13,831 nt of DNA from contig JBCCFD010000189.1 of the NCBI GenBank assembly GCA_039029915.1, positions 1-13,831 of the forward strand, given 5' to 3'. Under the pieces are notes generated by a model. The model did not search any database. It was not told the origin of the DNA and was given only the letters and a program-made list of their open reading frames with translations. Source of the stretch: QQUD01 sp039029915. GTDB taxonomy: Bacteria; Chloroflexota; Anaerolineae; Promineifilales; Promineifilaceae. The number at the start of each line of letters is the position of its first letter. Position 1 is the first letter of the stretch. Positions 7,032 to 13,589 of this stretch are shown here, in pieces. The position numbers and the translations under genes were made by a program.

Positions 7032-8677
7032 TTCAGCGATGCCAGCCAAGGTCTCCAAGATGCCTCGCTTTGGAAAAACGCTTCATGCTGAATAGCTGGT
7101 TGAAGAGCGAGTCGCATTGCTTGGTACGCTCTTTTAGATAGCAATCCTTCATAAAATTCAAAATGCTCTTGCACCATCTTTACAGATACTGGGCCGTCCC
7201 GGGTAGCATAGCGACAGGCTGAGATGATTGCCTGAATGCCATCTTCCACATTTTCACTCAAAAATGCGAGATCGCTCCAAATTAAATAAATTTGCATCAG
7301 AAAATCATATCGATTTGCGATGGTGGCAAGCTCTTCAGCTTGATCCAACCGAGCATGCAAAACATCAAAACTCAATGTTTCAAAAGCATTAAGGCTAAGA
7401 CCTAACGCCGCTGAAGCGGCTAGGTCCCCAGCATTCGCTAAATAAGCTTGCTCAAAAGCGTTTTGATACGCTTTTTCAGCTAAGTCATACTGCTTTTCTA
7501 AATCATGCAGGGTGCCAATTCCGTTCCAAGCCGTTGCCAGCGACTTATGATCACCTATCTCAGCCGCAATAGTTAATGCATATTCGTATTGTATTAGGGC
7601 AGTTGGAAACTGTTCCAGTCGACGATAAACATTGCCAAGGTTGATATATGTCGCGGCAATATTGGGACGCACCTCCATTGATTGAACAAGCTGTAAACAT
7701 TGCTGATGATCAGCTAACGCAAGCTCGTAGGAAGTTATGTCATGGTAAAACGTGCCGCGTAGCCGATAAAATGTTGCGAGCGCAAAACGGTCACCAAGCG
7801 CATCAAGGCTTAAAATCGCTTGTGTACAAACATCTATCGCCTGCTCAACCTCTCCCTCTTCCGCCAGCAACAGGGCAAAGTTGCCAAGTAGATGATTGAT
7901 TGTTTGCCAATCATCTAGTTTTTGGGCGATCTCTAGCCCTTTCGTGAGGTGATGCCGACCTAGTAAAAAATCTCTTTGCTCTAAGGCGACAACGCCGACC
8001 TGATTGTGCGTTCTTGCCAGTGAATTTAGAAGATTAAGCTGTTTAAACTGGCTGATGGCCTGACCAAATTGCTCGATAGAGGGTGTCCATTCGCCTCGTA
8101 GCGAATGCCAAATGCCACGATTGGCAGCCAATATGGCTTTTTCCTCTGGCGAGATTGCCATATCAGCGGCTTTCTCCAACAGGTCGCCGGCTGCCTCCCA
8201 ATTACCTCGGTCAAACTGAATTTTTATAAGTTGAATAATTGGGGTGATAGATGTGGCATGTAAACGGCCGTTGGGCATCAATTGCAGTGCTTGTTGGATG
8301 ATGCTTTCAGCCTGTTCATATTCTCCTACAGTTTGGTAGACGCGTGCGAGATCAGCTAATAAAATGATATGACTATCTGCTGGTTCATTTGGAATTTTCA
8401 TCTCAAGGGCGCGTTGGAATAGACTAATGGCTGCTGAATACTCAGACCTTTGCTCAGCCAGCATTCCTTCGGCGTGGTAAACAACCTGCTCAAATTCAGG
8501 TGCAATCGTGAGCCGTTTGACCATTTGGAGCAGCTCGCGACACCGTTGTGTTTCGCGTTTGCCTATAGCATCTTGAAATGTCTTTATCCAGCTTTGCATG
8601 CCCTCATCTGCGTTGGCATGGTAAGTGAGATAAAAATAATCAGGGTAGTAATCAACAAATTGGGCTGAAAATGTCAT
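7028..8677 (-). CDS. stand-alone TPR protein, last gene of the leftward module
   Basis: 549 residues from ATG 8677; a GTG one codon upstream is also possible. AAAAGG lies only 2 bases before the ATG, so initiation probably relies on coupling to the short upstream ORF, whose TGA overlaps this ATG (TGATG). The N-terminal helical domain is shared with the protein at 5709-7031 and more loosely with that at 3766-5712. About ten TPRs follow (ATYINLGNVYRRLEQFPTA is typical), with a final all-helical stretch of about 110 residues lacking clear TPRs. The stop (TAG) overlaps the convergent gene's TAA in the four bases 7028-7031, leaving no room for a separate terminator. One exact palindrome at 8263 is read as N-G-R. 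Confidence 0.85.
   Translation of the reverse strand: MTFSAQFVDYYPDYFYLTYHANADEGMQSWIKTFQDAIGKRETQRCRELLQMVKRLTIAPEFEQVVYHAEGMLAEQRSEYSAAISLFQRALEMKIPNEPADSHIILLADLARVYQTVGEYEQAESIIQQALQLMPNGRLHATSITPIIQLIKIQFDRGNWEAAGDLLEKAADMAISPEEKAILAANRGIWHSLRGEWTPSIEQFGQAISQFKQLNLLNSLARTHNQVGVVALEQRDFLLGRHHLTKGLEIAQKLDDWQTINHLLGNFALLLAEEGEVEQAIDVCTQAILSLDALGDRFALATFYRLRGTFYHDITSYELALADHQQCLQLVQSMEVRPNIAATYINLGNVYRRLEQFPTALIQYEYALTIAAEIGDHKSLATAWNGIGTLHDLEKQYDLAEKAYQNAFEQAYLANAGDLAASAALGLSLNAFETLSFDVLHARLDQAEELATIANRYDFLMQIYLIWSDLAFLSENVEDGIQAIISACRYATRDGPVSVKMVQEHFEFYEGLLSKRAYQAMRLALQPAIQHEAFFQSEASWRPWLASLN
8263..8272. repeat. AACGGCCGTT iterated palindrome, copy 7
   Basis: Exact copy in the reverse-strand TPR gene 7028-8677, read as Asn-Gly-Arg. 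Confidence 0.85.
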
Positions 8678-8766
8678 CACCTTTTACACTTAGACATCAT
8701 TTGATTTTCTTCTTCTTGATATGTTCTAATTTCGATGCGCTTTTTAATTTTCACCCATTTAGCCAT
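8677..8766 (-). CDS. short basic ORF coupled to the downstream TPR gene
   Basis: An ATG at 8766-8764 opens 29 codons. The peptide begins MAKWVKIKKRIEIR, is strongly basic, and ends in CKR. Its TGA (8679-8677) overlaps the TPR start as TGATG, a typical reinitiation junction. There is no clear Shine-Dalgarno. The frame stays open further upstream through the left arm of the inverted repeat to a TAA at 8841-8839 (53 codons in all), so it may be the remnant of a longer gene cut by the repeat, or an element-derived leader. I do not recognise the peptide. Confidence 0.35.
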   Translation of the reverse strand: MAKWVKIKKRIEIRTYQEEENQMMSKCKR

Positions 8767-8937
8767 TAAGTGTTCCGAAGTTTCTAAATTGAAAACCAAG
8801 TTAGATAAAAGCTTCGGAACCTCGAGGAAACGAAGTTTTTAGCCGTCGATTTATTCAAAACAGGAACTTCGTTTCACCTAAGCGTTCCGAAGTATCTAAC
8901 GTGGTTTTATTTTAAGGAGCAACTTCGTTTCACTTAA
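8766..8937. mobile_element. 172-bp imperfect inverted repeat, MITE-like or REP-like element
   Basis: The left arm (8766-8837), reverse-complemented, aligns with the right arm (8865-8937): AACTTCGTTTC at 8865-8875 matches GAAACGAAGTT at 8827-8837 exactly, GTTCCGAAG and ATCTAAC match inside, and the outer ends are TTAAGTG (8766-8772) and CACTTAA (8931-8937). The spacer is 27 bases. TTAA at both ends may be a target-site duplication. No transposase is present. The arms differ by several small indels, so the element is old or imperfectly made. The right arm contains the last 13 codons and stop of the gene at 8896-10230; the left arm ends on the first base of the short ORF's ATG. Confidence 0.65.
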
Positions 8938-10230
8938 CTCAGTTGCTAGAGATTCTTTACCCTGTTCACGATAAAGTAACACCAGATTCCATGCTGTTTC
9001 AGCAGCGGTTTGAAGATCACCAATTGCTTCAGAAATGGTTATTGCTTGTTGATAACAATCCATGGCGTGTTCAGGCAAGGACGCTGCCTCAAATGTGACA
9101 CCAAGGGAACCATACCAACGCGCTTCATTCCGACGGTCATTTGTTTCCTGAGCTATTTCAAGCGCGTCAACGAGATAATCACGAGCAAGCTGTAGTTGTC
9201 CTAAGCCACAGTAAGTCGTCCCTAAATTCCCTAAATCAATCCCTTCGCTTCGGCGTTCCCCAACCAAACGACTCATTTCTAATGATTGTTCAAATAATTG
9301 AAGCGCTTCAGCATGTTTCTTTTCTTTCGCATATGCTAACCCCAAATTGCTATAGGTGCTGCCTAAATTAGCTTGATCACCGATATCCATCCATACTTGT
9401 CGAGCTTCAACCAATAGCTCCTGTGACGCATCAAAATTTTGCAAATAAGTCTGATTGATTGCTAAATTCCCTAAAGCCCCCGCCAGTTTGCGTCGCTCAC
9501 CGCTGAGACGAAACTGTTTTAAAGCATCGCTAAAATAAACATTAGCTTGCTGAAGATTCCCCCGATGTTGTTCAACCACTCCCAATCGTAACCAGCATTC
9601 TGCAATACGTACAGAATCCCCCTCTTTTTGCACAATAGCCAGTTCAGCTTGATAAGCGTCAAAAGCTTCCTCGAAGCGCGCTTCGTCATCGAAGATTATG
9701 CCTAAAACCCTTAAGGCTTCCGCTTGATTGTCAAGATGATTGGCCTGCTTAGCCAGATGATACGCATTTGTGCAAAATTGCTCAGCCTCACGCATTTTGC
9801 CCTGTCGACGAAAAATGTTTCCCAAGTTGACCATTGATGTAAATACAATACGCCAATCGCCATTCTCTTGTCGAGAGAGTGTCAATGCTTCACGGTAATG
9901 GGTAATGGCTTCTTGAAATTGGGATAAGGATGCGTAGCAAATCCCTAAGTTGCGATGCAAAATGGCCTTGCCCCAAATAGGGTTATGGCTTTGCTCAACG
10001 GCCGTTAAGCCAACCTCCACCCAGTCAATGGCATCTTGCCAAAGCCCGAACCGATTTTGAAAGTCAAAGAAAGTAAAAATATAAAACAGCGTTTGCTGTG
10101 GTTCCGCTTGTGCAAACTGCCAAAGGCGACTGATCTGCCTCGATTCGCGCTTAAACCATTGCAAATCGGCCGTTTTTTGTTGGCCAAGCTCCAAATAATA
10201 GGAAACGAGTCGCTGCTGTGTTTTAGACAT
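8896..10230 (-). CDS. stand-alone TPR protein of the leftward module
   Basis: 444 residues, ATG at 10230, 14 bp after the preceding TPR gene. Only a weak purine stretch (AGAAAAAG) precedes the start, so coupling is likely. Residues 1-80 (YYLELGQQ... FDFQNRFGLWQDAIDW) match the N-terminus of the protein at 10245-11681, and the pair looks like a tandem duplication. About eight regular TPRs follow (VFTSMVNLGNIFRRQGKMREA). The last 13 residues (LSETKLLLKIKPR) and the TAG are encoded inside the right arm of the inverted repeat, so the original C-terminus was probably replaced. Carries one exact (9997) and one near (10165) palindrome. Presumed sensor or adaptor for the NTPase at 11699-13507. Confidence 0.85.
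   Translation of the reverse strand: MSKTQQRLVSYYLELGQQKTADLQWFKRESRQISRLWQFAQAEPQQTLFYIFTFFDFQNRFGLWQDAIDWVEVGLTAVEQSHNPIWGKAILHRNLGICYASLSQFQEAITHYREALTLSRQENGDWRIVFTSMVNLGNIFRRQGKMREAEQFCTNAYHLAKQANHLDNQAEALRVLGIIFDDEARFEEAFDAYQAELAIVQKEGDSVRIAECWLRLGVVEQHRGNLQQANVYFSDALKQFRLSGERRKLAGALGNLAINQTYLQNFDASQELLVEARQVWMDIGDQANLGSTYSNLGLAYAKEKKHAEALQLFEQSLEMSRLVGERRSEGIDLGNLGTTYCGLGQLQLARDYLVDALEIAQETNDRRNEARWYGSLGVTFEAASLPEHAMDCYQQAITISEAIGDLQTAAETAWNLVLLYREQGKESLATELSETKLLLKIKPR
9997..10006. repeat. AACGGCCGTT iterated palindrome, copy 8
   Basis: Exact copy in the reverse-strand TPR gene 8896-10230, read as Thr-Ala-Val. Confidence 0.85.
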
Positions 10231-10244
10231 AACTTTTTCTAAGA

Positions 10245-11681
10245 TTATTCATTACCATCTTTTGAGTGAATGATTTTCGAATTGAGTTTTTCTTGCCACT
10301 TTCGATAATGCTCCATGTCCACAAAGTAAATCGCATCCTCAGTTGACAGCGCTATCTCTATATAATGAAGGGCAACTTGGTATTGTCCGTTAACTTCTGC
10401 AAGCTTGATGATATTATTCAATATCGTAAATAGAAGCTTGCTGGGCTTCTCTGATTGAGTAATATAAGCTCGTTTTAATTGAATGAAAGCCTCTTGCCGT
10501 GAGCCAGAAATCCAGAGGGCTGTTGCCAGATTTGTTAGGGAGACTGCAAGTCCGTTTTCATCTTGTAATTGTTCTCGCAAAGCAACTGATTCATGTAAAA
10601 GAGTAACAGCTTCAGCTCTGAGGTTAAGTGCTGTATAAATTTGACCAACATCATTTAAAAGAGCAGCCAGTTTATTGGGATGGTTAAGTTGTCGAGCAAT
10701 TGACAAAGCACGTTCTAAATACCCTTGGGCTTTGTCCATTTGCTGGGTGGCCACTTGAAGTTGTCCGAGTGTATAAAGTGAAAAGATTAAATTATTATTA
10801 TCTGACATGGCTTCTTGAAGCGGGATTGCTTCGAGAAGTTCTTCTTGCGATTCTATAAATTGACCAAGATATCCGTAAGCGCGTGCAAGTTGTGTGTGGC
10901 AACTAGCAAGTAAAACCTTGTCTTCTAGTTGTTGTGCTTCTTGCTGTGCCCGTTGCCAAAAATTGACTGCTTTTTCAATTTGCTTCAGTTCAAGATAGAC
11001 TCGTCCTAGCTGGAAATTGGCTCGTGCATATCCTGAACCGTGCTCGCCATTACCTGTTATAAAATTTTTTAAAGCTAGATCAGCATAGTTAAGTGCGTTT
11101 TCAAACTGTTTTAAATCCGAATAGGCTCGGCTGAGGTGGAGGAATACCTCAGCTTGCTCGAGTATATCGTTGGTTTGCAACAAGGCACGTTCACAAAGGG
11201 CAATGGTCTGTGGCCATTGTCCAATAGATGCACAAATACCGGCCATATTGCTAAGCGTTTTTGAAATTTTTTGTGAAGATTGTTCCTCGTAAGCGAGTTC
11301 AAGGGCTGTTTGAAGAATTTGCAATGCCCGATGTGCCTCACCGCGATAGTATGCTACTGTCCCCCAATTATTATACAAAGCCCATTTGCCTTCTTTGGTA
11401 ATAGAATCAAAATCACTTTGCTCAATACATTCTTGAAGCCAGTGCTCATAATCTTCCCAAAGTCCATTTCGATTTTGATACTCTTTTACAGCCCAAATAA
11501 AATCTAGCTTTAGATGTGGATTGGTTAATTTTGCCCATGCGTTTTTGATTTGTGGATACATGGATTGGATAGTAGATGGATCATCTAATGACTTTTGAGT
11601 CTGGCCAAGATAATATAGGGCGTGGCGGATACGAGCGTTTATTTCTTTGGACTTAGAATCATTTCTATGAAAAATAGACAT
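10245..11681 (-). CDS. stand-alone TPR protein directly downstream of the HTH-NB-ARC gene
   Basis: 478 residues, ATG 11681, 17 bp after the NB-ARC stop and in another frame. The N-terminal region (RHALYYLGQTQKSL, then a W and KEYQNRNGLWEDYEHW) resembles the stretch that normally follows the winged helix within single-chain NB-ARC/TPR proteins, as if the usual polypeptide had been cut here. About nine TPRs follow (SKTLSNMAGICASIGQWPQT). The base composition looks more AT-rich than the genes to its left, and there is no AACGGCCGTT copy. No Shine-Dalgarno is evident. Probably co-expressed with the NTPase and acting with it in trans. Confidence 0.85.
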   Translation of the reverse strand: MSIFHRNDSKSKEINARIRHALYYLGQTQKSLDDPSTIQSMYPQIKNAWAKLTNPHLKLDFIWAVKEYQNRNGLWEDYEHWLQECIEQSDFDSITKEGKWALYNNWGTVAYYRGEAHRALQILQTALELAYEEQSSQKISKTLSNMAGICASIGQWPQTIALCERALLQTNDILEQAEVFLHLSRAYSDLKQFENALNYADLALKNFITGNGEHGSGYARANFQLGRVYLELKQIEKAVNFWQRAQQEAQQLEDKVLLASCHTQLARAYGYLGQFIESQEELLEAIPLQEAMSDNNNLIFSLYTLGQLQVATQQMDKAQGYLERALSIARQLNHPNKLAALLNDVGQIYTALNLRAEAVTLLHESVALREQLQDENGLAVSLTNLATALWISGSRQEAFIQLKRAYITQSEKPSKLLFTILNNIIKLAEVNGQYQVALHYIEIALSTEDAIYFVDMEHYRKWQEKLNSKIIHSKDGNE

Positions 11682-11698
11682 ACTAAAGGGTAATTAAT

Positions 11699-13507
11699 TT
11701 ATAAATTCATCTCTTCCATCAATTCTTTCGCATAATCTACGAGGAGTGTATTCATCCAATACCGTTCGCCTTCAACCCGTTCCACTAGGCCTTTTTTAAT
11801 TAGCCTTGATGTGGTGGCTTCGGCCTGATCAACGGAACAATCCCAAACGTAGGCGGCAGCGTTGATATCCCAAGTGAGTGGTGCACCGCCAAAGACAGCA
11901 GACATAGCGAAGCGCTCTAAATCTATTTTGTCTAGTCGATCGACACTAAGCCCCAGCATCGCTTGGAGTGAGATTGGATTATCATCTTTTGAGCCTAAGC
12001 GACCTTCCGGCTGGACAAGCTGCAAGCGGGCTTCGCGGCGCTCTATCAATTCAGTAACAATACGACGCATGCGTGATGGGACGTCGGCTTCATCGGCTAG
12101 GAGTCGCCCGGCCAGTGTTAATGCGAGTGGTAAAAATTCGAGCCGTTCACAAAGCAGCTTAGCTGATTTTGGATCGGCGACCATCTCAGGAACCAAATGG
12201 GTTAGCAAATTAAATGAGGCATTGGGAGAAAGTAAATCAACGCGAAGCGTGCGGTTGCGGGTGGCTAGGTTCTGTGCTATTTCAACATCACGGGTGGTCA
12301 CAATGGTGCGACAATTTAGACCACCAATGGTTGAAAAATAACGGCCGCTATTAATATCCCAAACATCATCTACAATGATAAGAACTCTTTTAGCAAGAAG
12401 GGTAGCGCGTAGCCGCTCTACACAAGCAAGTTCATCTGGTTCGGCCAACAAATCGATACCTAGTGCACGACCCCATCTGTCTAATTCTAGGCGAACGGTT
12501 GGCGTTTCTCCTAAAGCTGTCCAAAGAATGCCATCGGGAAACTGTTTTTGAATAAGATCGAGCCGGCTAATGGCGATGCTGAGCGTTGTTTTCCCTATCC
12601 CCCCCATGCCGCGCAAGGCGAGCGGGGGGACATAATGATTTGCCTCATTTAGACGTAGCTCATTATAAATTTTGCTGAGAAATTGATCGCGACCAAAAAT
12701 GCCATGCTCAGGTAACGCTGGTGCCATAAAGGATGGTGCAACATGATTAAGTGGGGCTCCAAAAGAAGGTGGTGGAGTTGGACTTACCGTTGAATAATCG
12801 AACTTCAATATCTTGCCATTTAGCCAGGAATTGATTTGTTCCACTTCTTTGCTAATTAACGTCCCAAAGAGACCTGCTTCAAGTAAAGCATTTGCTTCTT
12901 TAATATAGGTGAGTCCGTCACAAAGACGCAACGCATATACAAGACGTAACATGGTCTGCCGTTCAACCCGTGAAACTTTCCGGCTCCCAGTTTCCCAGCG
13001 ACTAATCATTGAGGCGGAGATGGTTGGATTATTCGACCCATCGATTAAACTGGCTAGATATCCTTGAGAAACAAAGCCTTTAGTTTCGGGATGACGTGCC
13101 TGTTTTCGATATTTTTTGAGAAGTTTACCAAATGTAGATCCAATCATCTGTTTTATTTGATAATTTGAACGTACATCTACCCAATCTAAATTGATCTTTG
13201 CTATTTCGTCGTTTTGAAGGAGTGCATATCCTCCAAACTGAAGTAATTTATTAGCTTCTGATAATTCCTTAATCCCACTTGTGTCTACAAGTACTCGAAT
13301 CAGATTGACTAGTAACTCTCTTCGATCGGAAGGGATTTGACGCGTTCCTGATTCCCAACGACTAATAGAAACTTTATTGAGGTTTGGTAAACCTGAATAG
13401 TTTTCAAGTAGAGAAGCTAGGTGAGATTGTGTTATGCCCTCCTTCTTTGCGTTAGGGGGTTTTGCAAGCTGTCTATATTTGCGTAAGAGATTTCCAAATT
13501 CGCTCAT
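11699..13507 (-). CDS. double-HTH NB-ARC STAND regulator lacking its own TPRs
   Basis: 602 residues, ATG 13507. Two homologous HTH modules open the protein: 1-105 (TQSHLASLL, SISRWESGTRQI, EANKLL) and about 123-227 (SQGYLASLI, MISRWETGSRKV, EANALL), XRE-like with the SRWE recognition-helix signature. A proline-rich linker (242-265) leads to the NB-ARC: GMGGIGKTT (300-308), Walker B LIIVDDVWD (376-384), TTRD (404-407) and the LPLAL motif (459-463). A winged helix ends at about 595 and the chain stops immediately after (DYAKELMEEMNL), where single-chain relatives continue into TPRs. First gene of the leftward module; three TPR genes follow. Predicted role: cytoplasmic nucleotide-dependent DNA-binding regulator, possibly autoregulatory. 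No convincing promoter or Shine-Dalgarno was seen. Confidence 0.9.
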   Translation of the reverse strand: MSEFGNLLRKYRQLAKPPNAKKEGITQSHLASLLENYSGLPNLNKVSISRWESGTRQIPSDRRELLVNLIRVLVDTSGIKELSEANKLLQFGGYALLQNDEIAKINLDWVDVRSNYQIKQMIGSTFGKLLKKYRKQARHPETKGFVSQGYLASLIDGSNNPTISASMISRWETGSRKVSRVERQTMLRLVYALRLCDGLTYIKEANALLEAGLFGTLISKEVEQINSWLNGKILKFDYSTVSPTPPPSFGAPLNHVAPSFMAPALPEHGIFGRDQFLSKIYNELRLNEANHYVPPLALRGMGGIGKTTLSIAISRLDLIQKQFPDGILWTALGETPTVRLELDRWGRALGIDLLAEPDELACVERLRATLLAKRVLIIVDDVWDINSGRYFSTIGGLNCRTIVTTRDVEIAQNLATRNRTLRVDLLSPNASFNLLTHLVPEMVADPKSAKLLCERLEFLPLALTLAGRLLADEADVPSRMRRIVTELIERREARLQLVQPEGRLGSKDDNPISLQAMLGLSVDRLDKIDLERFAMSAVFGGAPLTWDINAAAYVWDCSVDQAEATTSRLIKKGLVERVEGERYWMNTLLVDYAKELMEEMNL

Positions 13508-13553
13508 TTTGCTACGTAAATTTTTGAATTGTTTGTTTAAAGGAGATATTCAT

Positions 13554-13589
13554 ATGGTTCTAACAAAACATCTATGTTGTGACTATTGA
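13554..13589 (+). CDS. 11-codon micro-ORF with near-perfect ribosome-binding site
   Basis: AAAGGAGA at 13539-13546 stands 8 bases from ATG 13554, an optimal layout, but the frame closes after 11 codons (MVLTKHLCCDY). It lies divergently in front of the double-HTH gene and overlaps the 3' end of the membrane-protein gene on the other strand. It may be chance, a leader peptide, or the relic of a displaced gene. Confidence 0.2.
   Translation: MVLTKHLCCDY

Noticed and set aside
8766..8937. CRISPR-like repeats
   Set aside because: The repeated blocks are in inverted orientation and unevenly spaced, with only two or three copies and no unique spacers of uniform length.
11862..12341. 159-codon open frame on the forward strand
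   Set aside because: It lies wholly antisense to the NB-ARC domain codons of the double-HTH gene, is rich in Ser and Arg, and shows no recognisable domain.
2184..13507. Avs-like or bNACHT antiphage STAND system
   Set aside because: No nuclease, protease, TIR or other toxic effector domain is visible; the NTPases carry HTH modules, which fits transcriptional regulation better. The edge genes are incomplete, so it cannot be fully excluded.
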